A stretch of DNA of 64,000 nt from Ktedonobacteraceae bacterium (GCA_035653615.1 DASRBN010000041.1:59624-123623), one strand, 5' to 3'; shown: positions 48,486-57,577, counted from the stretch's first letter. Notes: generated by a model not told the origin, from the letters alone. Made by a program: numbers and translations.

Positions 48486-49555
48486 GGGGCCACCTCCTGA
48501 AATGACAAAGTATTTTCCACTTGCGATGCCTGTTGCTGCTCCTCTAAAGCGCGCATCATCAGGTACGCGAGATAAATCTCGTCTGTAATTGAAACGCCCA
48601 GGCGATTGTTCGTCATATGAAGGTAACTGGTGAGAAGAATGCTACAGGCTACGGCAGGTTGATCGGGGATATAAGCCTCACCCTGCGTAGTACGCCCCTG
48701 GAAAACCAATTTTCGGTCAGCTACCAGATCATCCAGGCGCTCTTTCAATTCACGAATGTGCGCAATCCACTCACGTTCTACCAGTGTTAAAGCTCCAACC
48801 TTGTTTTGTATGACATAGCTTTGTATTTCAGTAAGACGCCGCAGTAAATTTGGAGCAACACGCGCGTACTTCTTTTCGAAGTTCGCAGTGAGGTCAGCGC
48901 CTTCTTTGGGCCTGCCATAGTTATCCATCCAATACTTACCATAATTGGCGAGGAACTGAACCACCCGCTGCTCATCTTCTAGCAGCCCAAAACAGAGTGG
49001 GAGCGCGAGTTGAATCGAGAGGCCTAACAAGATGGAGCGTACATGCAGGTTCGTCGAGCGAATCAGCTCCATGACGATCTCGCTCGATTTCTCGAAGTGC
49101 CATTCCGCGACTTCAATACCATCGGAGCCACCGTAGCGACCATATTCTGGCTCGTAGTCGATATAATGCATGGAGTTGTTGGGCCGAATAGGCATTTTTC
49201 CCAAAGCGCCATACACCTCATTCCATTTCTCCACGCCATATTCCGTAATATACATGTCCTTATAGAAGGACTGGGCCTTGTCGTTTTCGGCGCTGTAAAG
49301 CGCGGGGCGGCGCTTGAGGTAGCCATTGATGACGTTTTCAGCTTCCCGTTTCACATCTTCTTCCGCGACTCCTTCTTCCACAAGCAGGCGCAGACGAATG
49401 TGAGGCCCCTCTTGAAAATACCTGATGAAAAAGTATCGGCGTATCATTCCGCGCTTACGCAAGTCAATCACCAGAGGTTCCAACGCTTCTAGCAGCATTG
49501 GGTTAGCGTTGCTGGCATAAAAGATATGGATACTGAGCCATTTCTTCGTAGTCAT
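48482..49555 (-). CDS. SpaB_C-domain protein (LanB elimination domain or pyridine-synthase-like)
   Basis: 357 residues, the 'thiopeptide-type bacteriocin biosynthesis' domain. It shows WLSIHIFY at the start, FFIRYFQEGPHIRLRLLV in the middle and LHMTNNRLGVS at the end, all family hallmarks. In split LanB systems such a protein eliminates glutamate from glutamylated Ser/Thr to give dehydro amino acids (TbtC, GodG); a second homologue in thiopeptides forms the pyridine ring (TbtD). Only one is present here, so elimination is the more likely role. Its ATG overlaps the LanB stop (TGATG), with AGGAGG upstream. Confidence 0.88.
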   Translation of the reverse strand: MTTKKWLSIHIFYASNANPMLLEALEPLVIDLRKRGMIRRYFFIRYFQEGPHIRLRLLVEEGVAEEDVKREAENVINGYLKRRPALYSAENDKAQSFYKDMYITEYGVEKWNEVYGALGKMPIRPNNSMHYIDYEPEYGRYGGSDGIEVAEWHFEKSSEIVMELIRSTNLHVRSILLGLSIQLALPLCFGLLEDEQRVVQFLANYGKYWMDNYGRPKEGADLTANFEKKYARVAPNLLRRLTEIQSYVIQNKVGALTLVEREWIAHIRELKERLDDLVADRKLVFQGRTTQGEAYIPDQPAVACSILLTSYLHMTNNRLGVSITDEIYLAYLMMRALEEQQQASQVENTLSFQEVAP

Positions 49556-52335
49556 CACTTCCTCCTCAGAAGCGAGTTCATTTCCCAAACAAACTCGCTG
49601 ACATACGATTGACCGTTATGTTCAAGCCAGAGCTGCTCGTGTCCAGGTAACATTTCACTGATTACGAGGCGCAACGAGGCGTCGCGCGATAGCGCCTCCA
49701 GCAACGCAACGGAGAAATAGTTTTCAAAATCGACATACAAGGGCTTGTATGTCGGCATTTTTCCCCTGGGCGGCGGCTCCTCCGCCTGCGGTGTGGCAAG
49801 AAGATCACGGGCGAGCGCAGGCGAGACAAAGACCCTGGCCGGCAAGTTCTGTTGCCGCCGCCAGCGCGCCATACGGAAGAAAAAATCTCCATCGGACTCG
49901 CCACTTTCACGTTTGGGGAGAGCGTCTGCCCGTACTCTCCACTGAGCGCGTTGAAGGATAAGGTTTTTATAGCGGAGACGTGGATAATACGCGATCGCAG
50001 CGCCGGCATCCTGGCGTTTGACACCATTCCATAAATCGATGAAGGACATGGTGCTGTACGAAAAATTCAATAAGACCTGTTGAATTTCCGGCAACGCCAT
50101 CGGCATCAAGAAGCCGAGGTACAATGGAATAACTTCTTTGCCCAGGCGCTTTGAGCAGAGACGCAGGCAATTGGCATGTACATCGTCCTGAATAGAGAGG
50201 TCATCCAGGGGGATTTGTTCCTCTAGCGGCCTGGTGCTGATATCACCTGGGCAGACAAGCTCATAAGCTGTGACCTGAGGATGCAGATTCAAATTGGTTG
50301 CGTCGTAGCCACCTTTCAGCTCCGCAAAAACCGCGCCTGGTGGCTGGAGATGTTTCAGATGGGTACGCAAATCGGCCACCAGGTGATGCCCTTCTTCCAC
50401 GTCAAGGAAATGGGCGAACCGGGAGAACATCACTGTCAGCCCCATATAGATACGGTTGATAATCAATAATCTCTCTCCATCAACATTGGCGAGATGTGAG
50501 AAGAGCGTGTGGGAAGACAGGTTACCTGTATTGCCGGGAATGTACGGGAGCACAGACGAGACGAAATCTTCATCCAGGCGAAGTTCCTTGCTCGCGGGTG
50601 GCAATTGCTGATAAGCCTTCTGCATATAATCATCAATTGCTTGCTGCGCCGCGTCAATCATCTCGAATTCTGGCTGCTGAAAGTAGTTGATACGACGTGG
50701 CCGTTGCTGCTCTTCGTTCCGTTCCGCCGGCATTACTCCGTTCGCTTGCAGGTACTGTTCGAAGAATCCTTGACGAAACTCATAGGCAAAGGATAGGAAG
50801 TCATCACAACGCTGCCCCGGGCCATAGCAAGCCTGGAAGTATCCTCGGGTGACAAGTTTTCTGGGCAGATTGACATCGAGTGCGGGCAATACCTGCTGGA
50901 GTTCTGCGAAATTCCGCGCAAAATATTCCCAGGCATGTGCATTGATGCGCAACTTCCGGAAAGGCACGGTTGTATCTTCATAGACCAGCGTGCGCGGAAT
51001 GGGAGTGTTTGCTTGCCCAAGTTCAGTATAACAGGCGCGCACCTGCTGTTTTATGCGCGAAAATAGCTCGCGCCTTTGCGAGACGGGGGCAGTGGCATAG
51101 GTTTCAATAGACCGTTCAATCTCACCGAGCAGTTCAGCGACCCGGTCGGTCACTGGCGTGCCAATTGTTCGCAATCCGCGCCGGTAGCTCGCCAGAGGGT
51201 AGGGATTGTGAATATCCTGTTGGAGGTCGGGAATGACGAGCAGTCCAAGGCGTAAGAGATGCTGTAGGTACTCGTCAATTTCTTCTTCCGCTCCCTCATA
51301 CGCAGAGAGGCTACATATGCTGGTGATGATATCCATGTAACGCACCTTGCGATTGCCCATAAATGAGAGCAGCGCGGTCAGGAGTTTGCCCACGGGCAGA
51401 TAGAAGACATTTTCGTGTACGGTATCAAGGGAAACCGGTGTCTCTTCTTCAACGTCATTGATATCTTGCATACGACGCAGATACCTGATCCGATTATTAT
51501 GGATATGGTAGCCTGGAGTGATTTGAACTGGAAGGTCTTTCCTGACCGATTGAGTAGAAACGATCAAGGAAGATAGTTTGGATAAGATCGCCATGTTCAG
51601 TCGAATAAAGCTCTTCTTCTCTGTACTATCGATCTTATACGTGAGAACGTGATCGCATTCACCTGTACACGCTTCGATAGTACCGGAGCTGACCGTTGTA
51701 AATGTGCTAAAAGGGCTTGTCTTACAGGCAGTACGCAAGAGATATTCGACCAATGAACGTTCAGCAGTACGCGCATTGCGATTGAGTTGGGCATTATCGG
51801 ACGCGAGATAGGCGTCCATGGCCTGCTCAAGCACCGGGCTTGAGAGGAGGATTCCTTTACGAAAGTCCTCTTCATTCACCAATTGCTTGAGTACAGCTCG
51901 TTTCTGACGTATCTCCTGCTGGAACAATTCTGAACCTTTTGCGAAGACGTGTTGGTAGCGTTCCCAGATATCAGCCCACTCCTCCAGCCATTCACGTGTA
52001 GGAGAGGAAAGCCCGACAGCAAGACCCCTGATGGCTACGAAGTCGGTAAACTGGCGCATATTAAAAACATCGCGCTTCAAATTAATCAGTTTGCGCCTCA
52101 TCGATACCTGTTCTTTGCAAATATTCACTTCTTCATGCAAAGCGTCAACGAGCCGGTCTTTACGCTCTATAAGCGCCTGCTCGAGTGTCAATAGCGTCTC
52201 TATCCACACGCCCGTTTGTTCAAAGCGTAAATCGTCCACCACATTCATAGGTAATCCCCCTACACGGAGCAGGAAACGGGGTGTGATGATACGCTGAATA
52301 TATGTGGACTCAGCCTTTTGAATGAACACTGCCAT
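49555..52335 (-). CDS. LanB-type dehydratase, glutamylation domain (split LanB)
   Basis: 926 residues of Lant_dehydr_N type. The N-terminal start FIQKAESTYIQRIITPRFLLRVGG, the conserved ACKTSPFSTFT and the C-terminal LVISEMLPGHEQLWLEHNGQ are family marks; no SpaB_C domain is fused. It uses glutamyl-tRNA to glutamylate Ser/Thr of the precursor core, as in TbtB, GodF or the NisB N-domain, and the next gene supplies elimination. The ATG at 52335 follows AGAGGAG; an in-frame ATG at 52419 has no such site. Confidence 0.9.
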   Translation of the reverse strand: MAVFIQKAESTYIQRIITPRFLLRVGGLPMNVVDDLRFEQTGVWIETLLTLEQALIERKDRLVDALHEEVNICKEQVSMRRKLINLKRDVFNMRQFTDFVAIRGLAVGLSSPTREWLEEWADIWERYQHVFAKGSELFQQEIRQKRAVLKQLVNEEDFRKGILLSSPVLEQAMDAYLASDNAQLNRNARTAERSLVEYLLRTACKTSPFSTFTTVSSGTIEACTGECDHVLTYKIDSTEKKSFIRLNMAILSKLSSLIVSTQSVRKDLPVQITPGYHIHNNRIRYLRRMQDINDVEEETPVSLDTVHENVFYLPVGKLLTALLSFMGNRKVRYMDIITSICSLSAYEGAEEEIDEYLQHLLRLGLLVIPDLQQDIHNPYPLASYRRGLRTIGTPVTDRVAELLGEIERSIETYATAPVSQRRELFSRIKQQVRACYTELGQANTPIPRTLVYEDTTVPFRKLRINAHAWEYFARNFAELQQVLPALDVNLPRKLVTRGYFQACYGPGQRCDDFLSFAYEFRQGFFEQYLQANGVMPAERNEEQQRPRRINYFQQPEFEMIDAAQQAIDDYMQKAYQQLPPASKELRLDEDFVSSVLPYIPGNTGNLSSHTLFSHLANVDGERLLIINRIYMGLTVMFSRFAHFLDVEEGHHLVADLRTHLKHLQPPGAVFAELKGGYDATNLNLHPQVTAYELVCPGDISTRPLEEQIPLDDLSIQDDVHANCLRLCSKRLGKEVIPLYLGFLMPMALPEIQQVLLNFSYSTMSFIDLWNGVKRQDAGAAIAYYPRLRYKNLILQRAQWRVRADALPKRESGESDGDFFFRMARWRRQQNLPARVFVSPALARDLLATPQAEEPPPRGKMPTYKPLYVDFENYFSVALLEALSRDASLRLVISEMLPGHEQLWLEHNGQSYVSEFVWEMNSLLRRK

Positions 52336-52441
52336 AGGTATCTCCTCTTCTAAAAAGGTTATTCGTTCAAACACGGGTGAGAAGCCCCACCCCTGGGGCA
52401 GGATGAATCTGGCCCCCACCTTCCCTCACTGGATGAAGAGG

Positions 52442-54079
52442 CTAGAAGAACTGGCCCGCGAAGTTCCCATTGCTGGCCGGCCCATTTCCTATCATGAGAA
52501 AGAGAAATGATCGCTGATCCGTCCCATCGAGGCCAAGAGCCGCATTGAGTGCGATGTTGTCAAAACCGAGAGCAGCGCCACAGTTAAAAGAGAGAGATGT
52601 GGCGGCCATGTAGATGCTCTGCGCCATGAGACCAACTTCGGCATTGATAATGCGCACTCCGCGATTGCCATATATCTCCAGCATCCTTTCCGGCCTGCCA
52701 ACGATAACGACTAAAGCGGCAATTTCGGAAAGGTTATAGTTCTGTAAAAAGTAATTCTCCTGGAGGAAGAGGGAAAAATCCTGCTTCACTACGTGCCAGA
52801 GCGAGTGACGTTGCCAATCATAGGCATAGACCCCCTTTTCCAACCCACTTACATTGTTGACAAACGCCATCAAGCGCGTGAAATGCGGCAGGCCATCGTT
52901 CGCTTTGAGGTCTGACCTATAGCTTCCGCTGGCCGAGGCAAAATAGAGCAACGTGGAGAACTGCTCCAGGGTAAGCGGTACATGACTGGAAAAACGCCCA
53001 AAGCTGGACTTACGTTTTTGAAATGTGTCTATGATATTTTTCTGCAATAGATCTCTAGCAGGCTCAGGAAGAACTATCTTCACGCCGGAAGTTGCGAACT
53101 CATCACAACTTGCCTGGTAAGCGTCTTTGCTATCTGGTCGCCGTTCATCATCAATCAAAGCAGCTTGATGCACCTCTTCTACCCACGAAAATCTGATAAG
53201 TTCCTTCGAGCGCTGAAAGCTCTTTTTGTCTACTAATGGCCCCTGGAGCTTTTCGACAGGAGCAGGCGCGATACCCTGATTACTGAGCGCCACGTCCAGG
53301 GGGAGTGGTATTACAGCAAAGACACTTTCGAGGAAGGTTTCCAGCCCAAGCATACGATTACATTCTTCATCTGGAAACCAGAAAAGGAACGGGAAGTCCG
53401 AGCCAAACCCGATTGCCATTAGACGCAAAGAACAGAGCAAAGCCCCTAAATCTTCTGTCACGACATGATAACAAAAGGAATTGTATTTAAACGAATTTTT
53501 CCAGAAATTGAGCGATATGAAGAGGAACTGGTTGGTACTCATGGCCGCAGGATGCTCCCCGAGAGCTGCCTGGATTCGCCTGGTAATATCGCCTGTGTAG
53601 AGGCGAGCCATGGCGTGATGGCCATTATCGTAGTGATAGATGCCAGGTTGCAATGGCCCTCCTGCTCCACAGGCCCAGAAGATTTCCGTGGGATACATTC
53701 CGCCACCAGAAGCGGTCCCACGTCCAAGGGTGGCACGAAAGTATTTGGCTCGCTCGAACGCATCACCATTCCAGTTCACATCCAGACGACGATTGATAGC
53801 GCCATGTGCCAGCAGCAGAATGGTGGAAAATTCTTCATATGTCAGGCGTTTGTGAGCCGTTGGGAGCTTCTCCATACGTTCCAACGCAGTAGCCATTGAG
53901 GAAAACGCCGGCGGAAAGGCAGCGGGCAGAGGGATTCGTTCTACATCCTGGTAAATCTTGAAACGAGAGGGCTGATCATCCCAATTGGGATGAAAATCCT
54001 TCGGTTCCATAGCATTTCTCGCGCGCCGGAAGACAGCTTCTAAGTAATCTCTACTGGTCTGGATATCCTGGTTCACCAT
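52442..54079 (-). CDS. SagB-type FMN azoline dehydrogenase with two nitroreductase-like domains
   Basis: 545 residues. Two nitroreductase-fold halves are seen: YRATLGRGTASGGGMYPTEI (SagB/ThcOx signature near residue 120) in the first, and FASASGSYRSDLKANDG with GVRIINAEVGLMAQSIYMAA in the second. SagB enzymes oxidise thiazoline/oxazoline rings to aromatic thiazoles and oxazoles. The ATG at 54079 has GAGAGGGA 8 bases upstream; the open frame to 54295 overlaps the YcaO gene and is not used. Confidence 0.9.
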   Translation of the reverse strand: MVNQDIQTSRDYLEAVFRRARNAMEPKDFHPNWDDQPSRFKIYQDVERIPLPAAFPPAFSSMATALERMEKLPTAHKRLTYEEFSTILLLAHGAINRRLDVNWNGDAFERAKYFRATLGRGTASGGGMYPTEIFWACGAGGPLQPGIYHYDNGHHAMARLYTGDITRRIQAALGEHPAAMSTNQFLFISLNFWKNSFKYNSFCYHVVTEDLGALLCSLRLMAIGFGSDFPFLFWFPDEECNRMLGLETFLESVFAVIPLPLDVALSNQGIAPAPVEKLQGPLVDKKSFQRSKELIRFSWVEEVHQAALIDDERRPDSKDAYQASCDEFATSGVKIVLPEPARDLLQKNIIDTFQKRKSSFGRFSSHVPLTLEQFSTLLYFASASGSYRSDLKANDGLPHFTRLMAFVNNVSGLEKGVYAYDWQRHSLWHVVKQDFSLFLQENYFLQNYNLSEIAALVVIVGRPERMLEIYGNRGVRIINAEVGLMAQSIYMAATSLSFNCGAALGFDNIALNAALGLDGTDQRSFLFLMIGNGPASNGNFAGQFF

Positions 54080-54100
54080 GATAATTTCCCTCTCTGGCGA

Positions 54101-54126
54101 GGACAGGCACAAGGCGCTGTCCCTAC
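54101..54126 (+). repeat. GGACAGGCAC palindromic repeat, copy 3
   Basis: GGACAGGCACAAGGCGCTGT followed by ccctac, in the 64-bp gap between YcaO copy 2 and the dehydrogenase gene. It is nearly identical to the copy at 25143. Confidence 0.5.
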
Positions 54127-54143
54127 TGCTCAATAACAGGTTT

Positions 54144-56156
54144 TTATGGAAATGGATGAGGAATAATATCCTCCATATGGAGTTCAAAATCAGTTTCTCG
54201 ATAGCCCATGGCACGCGGAACTGTACGAAGCCGCGGAAGTCGCCCGACACGTGCCTTGTGCCAGCCAAAGTCAACGGGTAGGAGTCCGGGTACAATCACA
54301 CAGACAGTGCACAGCCCGCTACGAGATTGTTCTGGGCAGGTCTGATCAACGACGATCACGTCCATCCCCAGCTGCATGATCTTCTCAATACAGAAAAGCA
54401 CATCGTCACGCAGGTCCTGGTTGTGCGGGCGCATATCTTCCCAATCACGATAGCTTTCTTCTAAAGAGCGGCATACCGGGTTCTGGAAAAGGAACCTGTC
54501 ATGTACTTCCATTTCGGGAAGGCCATGGAGCAATGAATGATGTTTTAATTCCTGAATTTTAGAAAAGTCCTGCATCATTTCGCGCGCGGCCTGTAGATTT
54601 TTTTCTACCCTTTGGGAGAAATCAGGAACAAAGCAGGCGATTTCACAGAGCGCGCCTCGCACAGCATCTTCAGGCTCAAAACCGGCTCCGGCAGCGAGAC
54701 AAATGTTACCCAGCCCTGGCGTCCTGAGTTTCGCGACACCCAAAATGGAAGGAATAGGTATATCGAGGCGCATATCAAACAGGTAAAGATCATAGCCGAG
54801 CTTCTCAATACCTTCAAGAACAAAGAGGGTCTCCGGGCTAGAACAACTGCGCGGATCAATTTTGGGTGGCGAGAGCCTGGCGTACCAGGTTAGCATAAAA
54901 GCATCGCGCTCGATAAGTTCCAATAACCCATGGAAAATAGCCTCTTCAAGATTACTCCCCACAGCACATCCGTTGGAGCATTCCTGAACGAAGGCAGGAC
55001 GATCAATGTGATAATCCAGGTAATAGACGAGTTGTTCCGGCACGAGAATTGGTCTGGCTTGCCGGAAAGAGTATCCCCATACCCAGGGTATTTTCAACTG
55101 CGGTGTGAAAGGCACATAAAGCGGAAACTTCTCTCGATAAAGGATTTCTTCATACACTCCACACTCACGCGGGTCAAGAGCATCAGAGCCGAGATTTTCA
55201 TAGCAATCGGTAACAGCAATGCCTTTCCCATGTGATGAATGCCCGGCATAACGCTCTATTCCTTCTAAAAATCCCAGATATAAGCTCTGGTGATACCGGT
55301 TTCCATGGCCGCTCCACCACGCTTCGTGGCTGGCAAATCTGCTGCGCACATGGAAAACACCTGTCATTGGGGCCGAAAGCGTGTTTTTCAAGTCGGCATA
55401 AACATCTGGCCCAAGAACACCACAGAGAGGATTAAGTAAACCTGACACAGGCAAATCATACTCTACCGCTTTGACAAGGCGATACGTGGAAATATCGGGT
55501 TTTGGGCACGAAGATAATGCTATCGTGGCTGCCTCAGGCGTATCAGGGGTGAGCGTTGCACAGATAGGACAGGAGGAATCCTGTAGCAAATGGTAGCGGG
55601 CAAGTGAGAGTGTGTTTAGATTGAGGACGTAAAAAGCATATTCACCATTTGTGGGAACAGTTGGCACATGACGAAGTGCTTTAACCATTGCCGCCCAGAT
55701 ACTGTCTAAGACGAAAGGCGTCAAAAATGGATTATGCCCATGGGAGATGAAGTGCGGCGAGTAACGGAGCGTTATCTGCTCCTCTTTAGGTCTATTGCTG
55801 TACCAGCGCCTCTCTATACAGTGCGGGCAGGGGTTATCAGGCCATGTTGGAATGTAAAGCGGGCCAAGTATCAGGCGGTCATAAAAGAGCCTGAGCGGGT
55901 AGGTTATTCTTCCTTTCCATGCAGGAGCAGGCTGTGTAACTGCTTCAAAATCTTCAAGCCCCAGCAGGCCCAGACTAATGGTCAGATCAGAGATACTGGC
56001 AGGAAGTTCCAGGTCATTCCAAAGGTTCATGCGTTCGATCAATCCCTGCTTGATGCGCGCTAAGTCCTCGTCTGATGAAGAAACAGTCGAAGAAATTTCA
56101 AAGTGGATGCTGGTTCGCTGCTCCAGATCTAACAAAGTTACTACTCCGTTCTTCAA
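54144..56156 (-). CDS. YcaO-type azoline-forming cyclodehydratase, copy 2
   Basis: 670 residues, homologous along its length to copy 1 (43728-45728). The Zn pairs are CPHCIERRW and CPICATL; YcaO motifs are SLYLGFLEGIERYAG, EEAIFHGLLELIERDAF and RGALCEIACF; the tail IPHPFP is the PxPxP motif. It should catalyse ATP-dependent heterocyclisation of Cys/Ser/Thr together with the leader-binding protein (58275-60485). Two such enzymes suggest divided tasks, for example Cys against Ser/Thr. It is the first enzyme gene after the six precursors. Confidence 0.9.
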   Translation of the reverse strand: MKNGVVTLLDLEQRTSIHFEISSTVSSSDEDLARIKQGLIERMNLWNDLELPASISDLTISLGLLGLEDFEAVTQPAPAWKGRITYPLRLFYDRLILGPLYIPTWPDNPCPHCIERRWYSNRPKEEQITLRYSPHFISHGHNPFLTPFVLDSIWAAMVKALRHVPTVPTNGEYAFYVLNLNTLSLARYHLLQDSSCPICATLTPDTPEAATIALSSCPKPDISTYRLVKAVEYDLPVSGLLNPLCGVLGPDVYADLKNTLSAPMTGVFHVRSRFASHEAWWSGHGNRYHQSLYLGFLEGIERYAGHSSHGKGIAVTDCYENLGSDALDPRECGVYEEILYREKFPLYVPFTPQLKIPWVWGYSFRQARPILVPEQLVYYLDYHIDRPAFVQECSNGCAVGSNLEEAIFHGLLELIERDAFMLTWYARLSPPKIDPRSCSSPETLFVLEGIEKLGYDLYLFDMRLDIPIPSILGVAKLRTPGLGNICLAAGAGFEPEDAVRGALCEIACFVPDFSQRVEKNLQAAREMMQDFSKIQELKHHSLLHGLPEMEVHDRFLFQNPVCRSLEESYRDWEDMRPHNQDLRDDVLFCIEKIMQLGMDVIVVDQTCPEQSRSGLCTVCVIVPGLLPVDFGWHKARVGRLPRLRTVPRAMGYRETDFELHMEDIIPHPFP

Positions 56157-56350
56157 TAAAGGCTATGACCAATTCGCGAGATAAAAAGGGACACAACATG
56201 TAAGTAAGCCTGCAAAGTTGCACTACGAAATTTCTATGAAGCGCCGCTTGCGATAAATTCGACTCTGATTTGCCGGTGAGGGTAGTTCTTCTCGATTGAG
56301 AAGAACTACCCAGGAACCTCATTATGGAGAAGCAGCAGGAACTGGACCTT

Positions 56351-56379
56351 TTCACGACCCTCCCGGTGGGGATTGAAAC
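56351..56379 (+). other. Single CRISPR-repeat-like sequence
   Basis: The 29 bases end in ggtggggattgaaac, with an internal CCCTCCCGGTGGGG partial palindrome, as in type I/III CRISPR direct repeats. It occurs once; no second repeat, spacer series or cas gene is present. It lies between the last precursor and YcaO copy 2. Confidence 0.3.
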
Positions 56380-56385
56380 TAGCAA

Positions 56386-56631
56386 TTAACCACTACTGCT
56401 GCTGCTGGTAGCATAACAACTACAGGCGCTACAACTGCAGCTACAGCAGCTACTACAGCTACAACTACTCGTAGCAGTTGTGCTACCACAGCTACAGGAA
56501 CAGGAACAGGAGCCAACATTTTGTTGTACATCAACAAGATCCTCGACCTCGAAGGTCTCTATATCCAGTTGATGCAACTCCTCCTTTATCCCGTCCACTC
56601 GCCCTACCACGAGGAATTTCTCTGCAAGCAT
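56386..56631 (-). CDS. RiPP precursor peptide A (sixth in transcription order)
   Basis: 81 residues. The leader MLAEKFLVVGRVDGIKEELH then QLDIETFEVEDLVDV has a 4-residue insertion against its paralogues. The core (about residues 37-81) begins NVGSCSCSCSCGSTTATSSC, has 12 Cys, and ends in YATSSSSSG, so it is the only copy with a long Ser tail. The ATG at 56631 has GAGAGGAG upstream, and the shared upstream box lies at 56653-56677. Expected product: a poly-thiazole/oxazole peptide. Confidence 0.85.
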   Translation of the reverse strand: MLAEKFLVVGRVDGIKEELHQLDIETFEVEDLVDVQQNVGSCSCSCSCGSTTATSSCSCSSCCSCSCSACSCYATSSSSSG

Positions 56632-56652
56632 GATAAGACTCCTCTCATCAAA

Positions 56653-56677
56653 CTCAAGTTGCCATCTCGGCAAACTC
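56653..56677 (-). promoter_or_regulatory. Intercistronic conserved box before precursor A
   Basis: Variant of the 23-nt box found before precursors B, D and E (minus strand GAGTTTGCCgagatGGCAACTTG). It lies 22 nt upstream of the start codon. It may be a transcript element or simply part of the duplicated unit. Confidence 0.5.
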
Positions 56678-56690
56678 CATTTTCTCAAAC

Positions 56691-56906
56691 TTACCAACAA
56701 CTACAGCTGCAACAACTACTGCAACTCGTACTGCAAGTGCTGCTACAGCTACAACTACAACCGGTAGTGCTGCTGCAACTGGTACTGGAAGAACCACCCG
56801 CGGAATCTTCTCCTAGATCAAGGAAGTCCTCAATTTCGAAGGTCTCAGCATCCAGCTGGTGTAACTCCTCTTGTATCTCTTCACTAAGCAATTTCTCTGC
56901 CAGCAA
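56691..56906 (-). CDS. RiPP precursor peptide B (TTG start)
   Basis: 71 residues. The leader (M/L)LAEKLLSEEIQEELHQLD then AETFEIEDFLDLG is nearly that of copy C. The core (residues about 33-71) holds 10 Cys and ends SCSSCCSCSCW. The start is TTG at 56906: the leader alignment places initiation there and GAGAGGAG lies 7 bases upstream; no ATG is available near. Cores of B and C share SSSTSCSSTxxCSCSCSSTC. Confidence 0.83.
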   Translation of the reverse strand: MLAEKLLSEEIQEELHQLDAETFEIEDFLDLGEDSAGGSSSTSCSSTTGCSCSCSSTCSTSCSSCCSCSCW

Positions 56907-56929
56907 GGCAATGCTCCTCTCGGTACACA

Positions 56930-56952
56930 CAAGCTGCCATTCCGGCAAACTC
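56930..56952 (-). promoter_or_regulatory. Intercistronic conserved box before precursor B
   Basis: 23 nt identical to the box at 57578-57600, with a TGCC-ggaat-GGCA inverted repeat in the middle. Confidence 0.55.
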
Positions 56953-56965
56953 TCCTTTTTTGTAC

Positions 56966-57187
56966 TTAGATGCAGCTTGTGCTCGTGCTGCAACAACTAC
57001 TGCAGCTTGTACTACAAGTGCTGCTGCAACTACAACTACAACTACTGGTGCTACTACAACTGGTACTCGAGGAACCATCAGCAGGGGTTTGTCCCAGATC
57101 AAGGAAATCCTCAACTTCGAAGGTTTCGGCCTCTAGCTGGTGCAGTTCCTCTTTGATCTCTTCGCCAAGTAATTTCTCTGCAAGCAT
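56966..57187 (-). CDS. RiPP precursor peptide C
   Basis: 73 residues. Leader MLAEKLLGEEIKEELHQLEA then ETFEVEDFLDLGQ; core (about residues 33-73) with 9 Cys, ending SCSSCCSTSTSCI. The ATG at 57187 has AAGGGGAA upstream. Unlike B, D and E, the 150 bp upstream lack the conserved box and show a different sequence. It belongs to the six-member tandem family. Confidence 0.85.
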   Translation of the reverse strand: MLAEKLLGEEIKEELHQLEAETFEVEDFLDLGQTPADGSSSTSCSSTSSCSCSCSSTCSTSCSSCCSTSTSCI

Positions 57188-57339
57188 GTCAATATTCCCC
57201 TTATTACTCGTCCGGTGCGAAGGTTTCATGTCCTATGCCGATGCTTTGCGCCGTATTCGACTTATACGCCTGGCTCCTCAGCCCCGGTTAGCTCACCTGA
57301 TCTCACCAGTAACTACCTCACACCGGACTGGCGAACTTC

Positions 57340-57555
57340 TTATGGGAAACAACTACATGCGCTACTACTGCAGCTGCAAGTGCTGCTGCAGCTACAACTA
57401 CAACTGGTAGTGCTGCCACAGCTCGTGCTTGAGCTTGAAGTGGCACTTGGAGCAGATTGATCTACATCAACGAAATCTTCGACCTCGAAGGTTTCCGTAT
57501 CTAGCTGGTGCAGTTCCTCTTTGATCTCTTCGCCAAGTAATTTCTCCGCAAGCAT
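57340..57555 (-). CDS. RiPP precursor peptide D
   Basis: 71 residues. Leader MLAEKLLGEEIKEELHQLDT then ETFEVEDFVDVDQ; core (about residues 34-71) with 8 Cys, containing TSCGSTTSCSCSCSSTCSC and ending ACSCFP. The ATG at 57555 has GAGAGGAG 7 bases upstream. The core is a mosaic: its first part resembles E and F (TSCGSTTS), its middle resembles B and C (CSCSCSSTC). Confidence 0.85.
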   Translation of the reverse strand: MLAEKLLGEEIKEELHQLDTETFEVEDFVDVDQSAPSATSSSSTSCGSTTSCSCSCSSTCSCSSSACSCFP

Positions 57556-57577
57556 GTGATACTCCTCTCAACAATAT

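Noticed and set aside
48482..49555. Thiopeptide pyridine synthase as the firm call
   Set aside because: Only one SpaB_C protein is present and the dehydratase lacks a fused elimination domain, so elimination is the simpler role.
56351..56379. CRISPR array
   Set aside because: Only one repeat-like unit, no spacers and no cas genes; kept only as an observation.
56521..57156. Plus-strand frame of 211 codons rich in Leu, Gln and Tyr across the precursor array
   Set aside because: It is the antisense of the Cys/Ser/Thr codons of precursors A, B and C; no ribosome-binding site and no family-like sequence.
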